DNA of 64,000 nucleotides, taken from positions 1,054,001 through 1,118,000 of the forward strand of contig NC_005027.1 in the NCBI RefSeq assembly GCF_000196115.1. Reading direction: 5' to 3'. Below the pieces are notes generated by a model. The model was not told the origin of the DNA. It worked only from the letters and a program-made list of their open reading frames with translations, and ran no database searches. A program made the translations under genes and the position numbers. The stretch comes from Rhodopirellula baltica SH 1 (lineage in GTDB: Bacteria > Planctomycetota > Planctomycetia > Pirellulales > Pirellulaceae). Shown in pieces: positions 42,122 to 49,339 of this stretch (positions are counted from its first letter, which is position 1; each line of letters begins with the position of its first letter).

Positions 42122-42901
42122 TCAACCCTCGCCCCCGGCCAGCGTCTCCGCGGTCAGCATCACTTTGCTTAAGTTCGCAACCGGGAAAAAGTGATCCCCC
42201 GGCAAGACTCTTAAAGAGAACCCAGCCGACGTGAGTGATTGCCAACCCTGCATCTTGGCTCGGTTGGCAACATGGTCTTCTGCCCCGGCCATAGCCCGGA
42301 TGGGAACGGGGATGACGGGATGTTCCGCGGACGCGACTCCTCGGGCCAGTTTCAAGTCCGCACGCACGATGGGCAAGAACATCGCCAGCGCGTCGGGATG
42401 CTGTTTCAAACCGGCTGGCAACCCGCCATAGCGACGATCCAGTTCATCCGCGAAATCTGCGTCGTCCCAGTCCAACCAATCGCGGTTCTGCGTCCATTGG
42501 CTGGGCGACGAGGCTCCCATCACGATCAACCCCTTCACGCGGGTTGGAAGGGACGATCCTTGCAACAACCGATTCGCCAAGCGGTACGCGATCAAAGCAC
42601 CGAGGCTGTGGCCGGCCAGCACCAACGTGTCGTCATCGTCAAACGTTGGTTCTGTTTCGGTGGCAATCGATTCAACCAACGAGTCCATGTCGGTTTCCAG
42701 CGGATCGGAAAAGCGAGACTCGCGACCAGCCAGCCGAACGGCCCACAGATTCACGCAATGGGAAGCATTCCGAGACGTTGCAAGACTGCGAAATTGTTTG
42801 AACAGGGGAGCAGTTGCACCGCCTGCATGCGGCACCCACAACAAGTGCGTCTTCGAAGTGGAGGGGGGACTGATTCGACAAAGGGCGTCATTCGACGTCA
42901 T
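42122..42901 (-). CDS. Type II thioesterase (alpha/beta hydrolase)
   Basis: A 259-aa alpha/beta-hydrolase of the type II thioesterase family. It opens LLWVPHAGGATAPLFKQF, the oxyanion-loop motif with H-A-G-G. The nucleophile elbow is LAGHSLGALIAYRLANRL (Ser in G-H-S-L-G). The last part has VPIRAMAGAEDHVA for the acid and LPGDHFFPV for the catalytic His. These enzymes clear misprimed acyl groups from carrier proteins of polyketide or nonribosomal peptide synthetases. No synthase is adjacent; the only carrier protein in the window is in the FAAL-ACP gene 13 kb away, so a link is possible but unproven. The start at 42901 is chosen over a TTG at 42904. Confidence 0.85.
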   Translation of the reverse strand: MTSNDALCRISPPSTSKTHLLWVPHAGGATAPLFKQFRSLATSRNASHCVNLWAVRLAGRESRFSDPLETDMDSLVESIATETEPTFDDDDTLVLAGHSLGALIAYRLANRLLQGSSLPTRVKGLIVMGASSPSQWTQNRDWLDWDDADFADELDRRYGGLPAGLKQHPDALAMFLPIVRADLKLARGVASAEHPVIPVPIRAMAGAEDHVANRAKMQGWQSLTSAGFSLRVLPGDHFFPVANLSKVMLTAETLAGGEG

Positions 42902-42961
42902 CAAGCATTCATTTCAACAAGCGTATCTAGTTTGCAGTCCAGGAGAGTCACCGCCTGCGAC

Positions 42962-43012
42962 GCTTTGTAGCAAAGCACGCAAGCAGCCCCAAGTGGCATA
43001 GGTTTCTAGCCT
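42962..43012. repeat. Hairpin and solo half of the MITE-like terminal repeat
   Basis: gctttgtagcaaagc at 42962-42976 resembles the first hairpin of the 128-bp units. At 42992-43012 the sequence agtggcataggtttctagcc matches the outer end of the terminal inverted repeat of the 48291-48522 element with one mismatch. No second half or core follows, so this is a relic. It lies between divergent genes. Confidence 0.7.
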
Positions 43013-43127
43013 GTGATTCCCCACCAGCCCAACGCCCCGCGCATCCACCCAGTCCCCCACAACTTGCCGAAGTTTCAGCTATAACGAGAACCCCCACAAA
43101 GATTCATTCCCCATCCCGATTCCCACC

Positions 43128-44594
43128 ATGCACGCTCTCCGACCCCGCTGTTTGTTTCTCGGCTTGATTTGCCTTTTCTGTTCCGTGCCGATGTCCGCGT
43201 CGGCGCAAGAGACCTCGCCACCGAAGCCACTCAACGTGTTGATGATCGCCGTCGATGACTTGCGACCTGAACTGGGATGCTACGGCAAATCGTACATGCA
43301 CTCGCCGAACATTGATCGCTTGGCCGCATCGGGCATGCGATTCGATCGGGCCTATTGCCAAGTCGCCGTGTGCGGTGCTTCGCGAGCGAGTTTGATGAGC
43401 GGTTGCCGACCGGAGACGACCCAGTGCTGGAACTTCAAAACGTTGCTGCGTTCTCAAATGCCCGATGTGCTGACGCTGCCGCAGCATCTTTCTCGCAACG
43501 GTTATGAGACTGGGTTTCTGGGGAAGGTCTACCACAGCGCCAGCGACGATGCGGCGGCGTGGACCGTCGATGCCAACGAGTGGGCACCTCGCGATCGCAG
43601 CAAGGGGAAAAGCTACGTTCAGGAATTGCCTCGGAAACGCAATCCCGCCAACTCGAGCGAGAAGAACGGACCGTCGATCGAAAACGGAGGCGATGTCCCC
43701 GACAGTGCTTACACCGATGGCCACAACGCAGACCGAGCCGTCGCGTTGCTGGAACGTTTTTCAACACAAGACAAACCGTTCTTTTTGGCGGTCGGATTCT
43801 TGAAGCCTCACCTGCCGTTCAACGCACCGGCAAAGTACTGGGACCTCTACGATCGCGACGACATCAAAATTCCTTCTCGCGAAGATGTCGTCGATGGTCT
43901 GCCGTACGCGCGTTCTAGTTGGGGCGAGCTGAAGAACTACACCGACATTCCGGCGAAGACGGACATGTTGGACGACGAGAAGACTCGCGAGCTGATTCAT
44001 GGCTATCGTGCCGCGGTCAGCTACATGGACGCACAGGTTGGTAAAGTCCTGAACGCACTGGAAGCCAATGGGCAACGTGAGAACACCATCGTGGTTCTGT
44101 GGGGCGACCACGGTTGGTACGTCGGTGATTTTGGCGATTGGTGCAAACACACCAACTATGAAATCGCGACGCGAGTCCCGTTGATTGTGTCGGCACCCGG
44201 GGTTCCAGCCGGTGAAACCAAATCCTTGGTGGAACTGGTGGATTTGTTTCCAACATTGTGCGAGCTGACTGAGTTGCCCGTTCCAGAACACTGCCAAGGG
44301 AAAAGCATCGCGGGTGTGGTGCACGATCCAGGACTGTCGGTTCGTCCGGCAGCCTTCAGTCAATACAAAAAATCCAAGCTTGGCGTCGGTCCTGTGCTGG
44401 GGACGAGCATTCGTACGGATCGATTCCGTTACACCGAGTACGTTTCGACCAAGACCGGAAAGCTGGAAGACATCGTCTTGATCGATTTTGACAAAGACCC
44501 CGGAGCGACTCGCAATGTCGCGTCCGACCCTGCCTATCAACCCTTCCTGCCGCAATTGCACGCTTGGTGCGAACAATCCGCCACAGGACTATGA
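43128..44594 (+). CDS. Sulfatase (formylglycine-dependent, iduronate-2-sulfatase-like)
   Basis: A 488-aa secreted sulfatase (signal CLFLGLICLFCSVPMSASAQ). The formylglycine site is Cys82 in VAVCGASRASLMSG (C-x-A-S-R form); metal-binding Asp43-Asp44 sit in MIAVDDLRPELGCYG. Further motifs are YHSASDDAAAWTVD, LKPHLPFNAP, GDHGWYVGDFGDWCKHTNYE and the C-terminal RYTEYVS. The overall layout resembles iduronate-2-sulfatase-type family S1 enzymes, which desulfate glycans such as those from marine algae or glycosaminoglycans. Its maturation needs a formylglycine-generating enzyme encoded elsewhere. The last codons overlap the next gene in an ATGA, so translation is probably coupled. Confidence 0.92.
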   Translation: MHALRPRCLFLGLICLFCSVPMSASAQETSPPKPLNVLMIAVDDLRPELGCYGKSYMHSPNIDRLAASGMRFDRAYCQVAVCGASRASLMSGCRPETTQCWNFKTLLRSQMPDVLTLPQHLSRNGYETGFLGKVYHSASDDAAAWTVDANEWAPRDRSKGKSYVQELPRKRNPANSSEKNGPSIENGGDVPDSAYTDGHNADRAVALLERFSTQDKPFFLAVGFLKPHLPFNAPAKYWDLYDRDDIKIPSREDVVDGLPYARSSWGELKNYTDIPAKTDMLDDEKTRELIHGYRAAVSYMDAQVGKVLNALEANGQRENTIVVLWGDHGWYVGDFGDWCKHTNYEIATRVPLIVSAPGVPAGETKSLVELVDLFPTLCELTELPVPEHCQGKSIAGVVHDPGLSVRPAAFSQYKKSKLGVGPVLGTSIRTDRFRYTEYVSTKTGKLEDIVLIDFDKDPGATRNVASDPAYQPFLPQLHAWCEQSATGL

Positions 44595-46600
44595 CCACGA
44601 ACTCAAGCAAGACTCCTTCCAGCCATGCCACTCGCCAGCAAAATTCAAACAAGCTCAGCAGGACTAAAAAGGCCTGCTTTGGTCTCATGACAACTGTGCT
44701 TGGTTTGGTGGCGATCGAGTTGACGCTGGCGTTGCTCGGCGTTGGACGGTCGAACGCGGACGGCGACCCGATGATGGGGTTTTCCAAGCAGGTTCCGTTG
44801 TTGGAACGCTATGTCGATGAAGACGGCAAGGCGTGGATGCGAACGGCAGAGAACAAACTGGTCTGGTTCAACGACCAACGTTTTCCGTTGACCAAGCCAG
44901 CGAACACACAGCGGATATTTTGCCTGGGAGGATCCACGACGTTTGGACGGCCTTACGACGACAACACATCGTTTGCAGGTTGGTTGCGTGAATGGTTACC
45001 GCATGTCGATGCCAGTTCTCGCTATGAAGTTTTTAATGCGGGTGGGGTCAGCTATGCGAGCTACCGCGTCGCGGCGGTGATGGAAGAATTGGCGAATCAC
45101 GAACCGGATCTGTTCATTGTCTACACCGGCCAGAACGAGTTTTTGGAACGAAGAACCTATGCAGACTTCTTTGAGCAAACCAAGGCACAACTTTGGTTGA
45201 CCGGATTGGTGTCTCAGACTCGAACGTACGCGGCGATTGATTCCATCCTGCGAAAGAATGCCCCGCAGGAAAGTGATGCTGACTCGATCGTATTGGCGGC
45301 CGAAGTCGACGAACGCCTGAACCACACGGTGGGGCCGTCCGATTATGTTCGCGACGATGAATGGAGCGACAAGGTCCGCGAACACTTTAAATTCAACATT
45401 CGGCGGATGATCCATATCGCTCGATCGGCAAACGCCAAGATTTTGTTCGTCGTTCCGGCATCCAACGAAAAGGATTGCAGTCCCTTCAAACCGGATTCTG
45501 AGGACGGTTCATTTGAAACGGGGCAGCGATCATTTGATGCAGGCGATTTTGCGTCTGCTCGAGCGGCGTTCCAATTAGCCATCGATCGCGACATCTGTCC
45601 GCTTCGTGCTCCAAGCAATTTCGCGCAGTTCATCCGCGACTTGCCCGAATCCGATGACGTTCGCGTGTTGGATTTCGAATCCGAGCTTCGCAACGTGTGC
45701 ATCGACGAGCATGGACACGACATCCTGGGCGAAGAGTACTTTCTGGATCACGTTCATCCGACGATCGATGCTCACCGCCAGTTGTCACGATGGCTGATTT
45801 CAGAAATGCGAGAGGCGGGATGGATGGCCGCTGATTCGATCGCACTGAATGAATTGTCAGCCGAGACGGTCGAAGGTGTGGATCAGTCCATTCTCGGCCG
45901 CATCGATCGCACAGCGCAAGGAATCGCAATGCGAAATCTGGCCAAAGTCATGCACTGGGCTGGCAGATTCGAGGTCGCTGCACCGCGGGCTCGAGACGCG
46001 ATCGAATTGCTTGATGGCGATGCCGAGAGCCAATTCATTTTGGCCGATTGTCTTCGGTGGACCGGCCAGATCGACGAAGCGGTGGTCGAATTTGAAAAAG
46101 GCGTCAGCGCTTACCCGACTTACTTCCGCGGGGTTCAACGCTACGGCCTGCTGTTGTTGGAATTGGGTGACAATGATGCTGCTCGCGAGATGTTTAGCAT
46201 CGCGACGCTTGGTTGGCCGGAAACGGATCCGCGTCATTGGGCAGCCCGCTTTCAACTTTCGATCGCTCATTTGGGAGCCTGCGATTTCGAATCAGCGCAT
46301 CGCGAACTGCAAGAATGCCGTGAGCACACTCCCGGTGACATGGATGTCGTGTTTGCTATCGCAGAAGCGAGTGTGGGGATCGGAGAACCTGAGAAGGCGA
46401 TCGAATTGTACGAGCAAGTCTTGGACGAGTTCCCCAACGACGTTGATACCCACCTGAACCTCGCTCACACGCTGCTGAGCACCAAGCAAACCGATCGAGC
46501 CGCTGGGCATTTCGCCACCGCTTTGTCGTTGGCACCGGACAACGAACGAGCACAAGCTGGAATGATGGTCATCGATCAGTTGAAGCAATCGGCGGAGTAG
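44591..46600 (+). CDS. Membrane-anchored SGNH hydrolase with C-terminal TPR domain
   Basis: A 669-aa protein. One N-terminal transmembrane helix (FGLMTTVLGLVAIELTLALL, ~30-50) is followed by a GDSL/SGNH hydrolase domain: Ser115 in CLGGSTTFGR, Gly in EVFNAGGVSYASYR, Asn182 in YTGQNEFLERR, and Asp386/His389 in LDHVHPT. From ~430 to the end tetratricopeptide-like helix pairs occur (ESQFILADCLRWTGQIDEAV; VVFAIAEASVGIGEPEKAIE; THLNLAHTLLSTKQTDRAAG). SGNH domains of this kind can be sugar O-acetyl-esterases or O-acyl handling enzymes. The ATGA overlap with the sulfatase gene suggests that both act on the same polysaccharide; the substrate is not known. Confidence 0.85.
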   Translation: MTTNSSKTPSSHATRQQNSNKLSRTKKACFGLMTTVLGLVAIELTLALLGVGRSNADGDPMMGFSKQVPLLERYVDEDGKAWMRTAENKLVWFNDQRFPLTKPANTQRIFCLGGSTTFGRPYDDNTSFAGWLREWLPHVDASSRYEVFNAGGVSYASYRVAAVMEELANHEPDLFIVYTGQNEFLERRTYADFFEQTKAQLWLTGLVSQTRTYAAIDSILRKNAPQESDADSIVLAAEVDERLNHTVGPSDYVRDDEWSDKVREHFKFNIRRMIHIARSANAKILFVVPASNEKDCSPFKPDSEDGSFETGQRSFDAGDFASARAAFQLAIDRDICPLRAPSNFAQFIRDLPESDDVRVLDFESELRNVCIDEHGHDILGEEYFLDHVHPTIDAHRQLSRWLISEMREAGWMAADSIALNELSAETVEGVDQSILGRIDRTAQGIAMRNLAKVMHWAGRFEVAAPRARDAIELLDGDAESQFILADCLRWTGQIDEAVVEFEKGVSAYPTYFRGVQRYGLLLLELGDNDAAREMFSIATLGWPETDPRHWAARFQLSIAHLGACDFESAHRELQECREHTPGDMDVVFAIAEASVGIGEPEKAIELYEQVLDEFPNDVDTHLNLAHTLLSTKQTDRAAGHFATALSLAPDNERAQAGMMVIDQLKQSAE

Positions 46601-46612
46601 AATCGGAACAAT

Positions 46613-46626
46613 CGACGTGCACGTCG
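46613..46626. promoter_or_regulatory. Perfect 14-bp palindrome upstream of the LamG-like gene
   Basis: cgacgtgcacgtcg is a perfect palindrome without spacer, 13 bp after the SGNH stop and 40 bp before the next ATG. Its symmetry without a loop suggests a dimeric repressor site rather than an RNA hairpin, but chance is possible. Confidence 0.4.
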
Positions 46627-46665
46627 TGACGACACAGCCATTGGAATTATCAGCAGGAACCGACC

Positions 46666-47931
46666 ATGCAACGCATCATCTTTGTGCTCATCGCAGCCTT
46701 CACGTCGGCGATGTCGGACGGAACACTTTCGGCGTTTGACCCACCCCTCAACCGTGACGTCGTTCGTAGCACGCCGGGACTGGTTGCTTTTTGGGACTTC
46801 GATCTGCGTGAATCTTCGGGCAACGAGCGTTTCATCGCTCACGTGCCTTCTGGATCATCTGACAATTATCCGTTGGATGCGGCGAACTATGTGCGGGACT
46901 ACTGGGGCGAAGGCAGACAAGCGACCTACGCTGACTTTCCGCTGCTGAACGATGGGCCGTTTGGGCAAGCGATTCGTATTCGCGAGGAATCCGATCCAAA
47001 CTTTCGTCCTTTTCTGTTCATTCCCAGGTCGCGTTTGCACGACACTCCGCTGGACATCAAAGGAGACGGGAAATCAGTGACCGTCGTTGTCTGGGCGATT
47101 CGTGAAAGTGGCAATCATGCTCTGGCGGGCATTTGGCACGAGGGAACCGATCTCAAGCAATCGTCCACGGCATCGATCAAGAAGGTCGAACGTGGACAGC
47201 GGCAGTACGCTTTGTTCGCTGGGCTGAATAAGCCAGGCAGCGCGTGTGGCCATGTGTCAGAGAATGGAGCCAGTTCCTTCCTCAACAAGTATGCGTTGCA
47301 CAAGTGCAATTCGCTTGGTCAATCGCCTGCCGTCGCTGCCGATTCGTCGCCGGAAAAGCTGGCTGCGTCCTGGCAGTGCTTTGCGATGACTTTCGACAAT
47401 GAGAACAACGAAATCACCGGTTGGCTCAACGGTATTTCGGGTGAGCGATGGCTCATGAACCCAAAGTCGAACAATCTGTTGTCGTACGCACACAATGCCT
47501 ACCTGCAAGGGCATTACGCTCGAACGCCCGGAACGCAGGAAGGTGAAGACAGCGACTTTCCCAAGGCCCAGTACTACAATCCGCCGGAAGGTGAAGCGTC
47601 CGAGGTGGAAGTCTTGCGTGAGGATGAAAACCAACGCGTTGAACGCCGTCGCTATCGCTACACCGAAGTGGTCGTGACGCTGGAGAAAGACGGTGTCGGT
47701 GAATGGGGTGAGACCGGACGAGACCTCGTGGGCCTGCGTTTGAACCCGTGGTGGTACCCGCACGGCATCTACTCGCCGCCGGACGCGGAACAAGGCGGGC
47801 CGTTCACGATTGGGCGGGTGATCCACAGTAGTCGCAGTGTTGGTTTCACCGGATGGATCGGAGGCGTCAGTGTGTTTGATCGGGCACTCTCGGAAGCCGA
47901 ACTGAAAACGCTTGCTGACCTTCGGAACTGA
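46666..47931 (+). CDS. Secreted LamG-like (concanavalin-fold) protein
   Basis: A 421-aa secreted protein (signal MQRIIFVLIAAFTSAMSDGT). It carries the LamG/laminin-like jelly-roll pattern: GLVAFWDFDLRESSGNERF near residue 37, GKSVTVVVWAIRESGNHALA, CFAMTFDNENNEITGWLNGI, and at the end GWIGGVSVFDRALSEAELKT, which is the classic LamG closing strand. Such domains bind glycans; planctomycetes encode many. No catalytic domain is visible, so carbohydrate binding is the best guess. It follows the sulfatase/SGNH pair by 65 bp on the same strand and may belong to the same unit. Confidence 0.8.
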   Translation: MQRIIFVLIAAFTSAMSDGTLSAFDPPLNRDVVRSTPGLVAFWDFDLRESSGNERFIAHVPSGSSDNYPLDAANYVRDYWGEGRQATYADFPLLNDGPFGQAIRIREESDPNFRPFLFIPRSRLHDTPLDIKGDGKSVTVVVWAIRESGNHALAGIWHEGTDLKQSSTASIKKVERGQRQYALFAGLNKPGSACGHVSENGASSFLNKYALHKCNSLGQSPAVAADSSPEKLAASWQCFAMTFDNENNEITGWLNGISGERWLMNPKSNNLLSYAHNAYLQGHYARTPGTQEGEDSDFPKAQYYNPPEGEASEVEVLREDENQRVERRRYRYTEVVVTLEKDGVGEWGETGRDLVGLRLNPWWYPHGIYSPPDAEQGGPFTIGRVIHSSRSVGFTGWIGGVSVFDRALSEAELKTLADLRN

Positions 47932-48044
47932 TTGTCCACGATGGGAGTTCTTCAGTCGCATGCCAATGTCGGTTGCCACTGAGGAATCAAACCTGCGATA
48001 AACGACAGCCTTCCCCTTCTTCAAATGCACATAGGACGAGCGTC

Positions 48045-48308
48045 ATGGTCGAAATTTCTGACGAAACAATGGAACAAGTCCGTGCTCTTCTCCTAGAAGG
48101 AAAAAAACTCAAGGCGATTAAGCTGTACCGCGATGCCACGGACTCGTCGCTTCATGAATCCAAGACGCAAGTCGAGAAGCTCAGCGAAGAGCTTGAAAAA
48201 ACACACCCGCGACAAATGGCCGACAACAAACCCATCGGCTGCGCCGGAGTCATCCTGCTCGCAGTGATCGGCGCAGGCGTCGCCGCCAAGAGTGGCATAG
48301 GCTTCTAG
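48045..48308 (+). CDS. Small ribosomal L7/L12 C-terminal-like membrane protein
   Basis: An 87-aa protein starting MVEISDETMEQVRALLLEGK. The core KLKAIKLYRDATDSSLHESK followed by TQVEKLSEELEK has the A-I-K-L-Y-R-x-x-T-x-x-x-L-x-E-[SA]-K pattern of the L7/L12 C-terminal domain, which also occurs in small non-ribosomal proteins. A transmembrane helix (IGCAGVILLAVIGAGVAA) follows. The last six residues (SGIGF plus the stop) are encoded by the left end of the MITE-like element at 48291. The insertion has therefore set, and perhaps changed, the C-terminus. The function is unknown. Confidence 0.75.
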   Translation: MVEISDETMEQVRALLLEGKKLKAIKLYRDATDSSLHESKTQVEKLSEELEKTHPRQMADNKPIGCAGVILLAVIGAGVAAKSGIGF

Positions 48309-48522
48309 CCTTTTTATACCCCACATCTCGAAACACCAAAGATTAGTGTCCGATTAGACTGGATTAGTGTTCTACCAGAGCGGCGAAGGGAACACTAATC
48401 TCCGCTGATCGAACACTAATGGTTTTTGGACAAGGGATGATTGGCTTCAAAACGCCTGTATTCCCAACGCAAGCGGCTCGCCAAAGATGTGGGGTACAAA
48501 AAGCCTAGAAGCCTATGCCACT
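48291..48522. mobile_element. MITE-like element, copy 1 (232 bp, 38-bp terminal inverted repeats)
   Basis: The ends at 48291-48328 and 48485-48522 are inverted copies matching at 36 of 38 positions. The outer end reads agtggcataggcttctagcc and the inner part has taccccacatct/agatgtggggta. The core has two gattagtgt copies and two aacactaat copies facing each other, so the whole element folds into a large hairpin. It has no open frame. It fills the space between convergent genes and provides the stop codon of the left one. Confidence 0.88.
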
Positions 48523-48524
48523 TT

Positions 48525-49328
48525 TTAGGGCAGGTCGTTGAAGGTGTAGAACCGGAGGCCTCGTTGCTTGGCACTTTGGAGGATGCGGGTGAGGGCTTCG
48601 GGGGTGATGAAGTTGCCGTTTCCGGATTCGGCAATGCGATGGGCATAGAGCACGATGATCTCGTTGTTTTTGGCAGCGCGATCGAACGCGCCGTCAATCT
48701 GTTCATACGTTCGATCGGGCCGAGTGGGCGCGAAGTCGATTCCTTTGCCGGGCAAACACCCCTGCTCGGCGATCTTGGCCGCTGGAACGAAGAAGGCATC
48801 TTGTTCGCTGAGTCGTTCGTTGGCCGCAATGCTTTTGCCCGTCCGCAAATGCCGGAACACTTTTAACAACGCCTCATCCGTCACGGCATTGTTGCGACTC
48901 ATCGGGTAGGCGAAGCAGACCGCAGCGACACCTGCGACCTGAAACTCGTTCAGCTGAGGAGTGATCTCACGTCGCAAGAAAGTTTCGGCGGAGTTTTCTT
49001 CGAAGTACTCCACCGCTTTGAGATGGTTGACGCTGTGCGAACCGATCGCATGCCCGTGAGCATGGAGTTTCTGAATTGCTTTGAGCGCCGGGCCGTCAAT
49101 CTTCCCACTGATGAAGAAGGTGGCTTGGACGCCAAACTCATCCAACAGTGGCAACGCTTGGATCCAGTCCTGAAAGTTGCGGTCGTCAAAGGTGAGCACC
49201 ACACCGCCTTCGGTGAGCGGTTTTGGTGTTTGGACGCGGCTCGGGACGTTTGTCAGTGACTGCGGTTCGCCTGCGCTGACGAATGCCGCGAATAGTAGGA
49301 TAAAGAATGTCCAAACAAATCGTCGCAC
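48525..49328 (-). CDS. Polysaccharide deacetylase (NodB-type)
   Basis: A 267-aa secreted protein (signal WTFFILLFAAFVSAGEPQSL). The NodB fold is shown by VVLTFDDRNFQDW (motif 1, T-F-D-D), ATFFISGKIDGPALKAIQKL, HAIGSHSVNHLK (motif 2, H-S-x-x-H), CFAYPMSRNN and LYAHRIAESG near the C-terminus. CE4 enzymes remove N- or O-acetyl groups from chitin-like or peptidoglycan-like polymers using a metal held by Asp-His-His. A GTG start at 49328 is used, 11 bp after the upstream gene, so the two are an operon. The stop lies 3 bp from the terminal repeat of MITE-like copy 1. Confidence 0.88.
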   Translation of the reverse strand: MRRFVWTFFILLFAAFVSAGEPQSLTNVPSRVQTPKPLTEGGVVLTFDDRNFQDWIQALPLLDEFGVQATFFISGKIDGPALKAIQKLHAHGHAIGSHSVNHLKAVEYFEENSAETFLRREITPQLNEFQVAGVAAVCFAYPMSRNNAVTDEALLKVFRHLRTGKSIAANERLSEQDAFFVPAAKIAEQGCLPGKGIDFAPTRPDRTYEQIDGAFDRAAKNNEIIVLYAHRIAESGNGNFITPEALTRILQSAKQRGLRFYTFNDLP

Positions 49329-49339
49329 TGGGATGTCTT

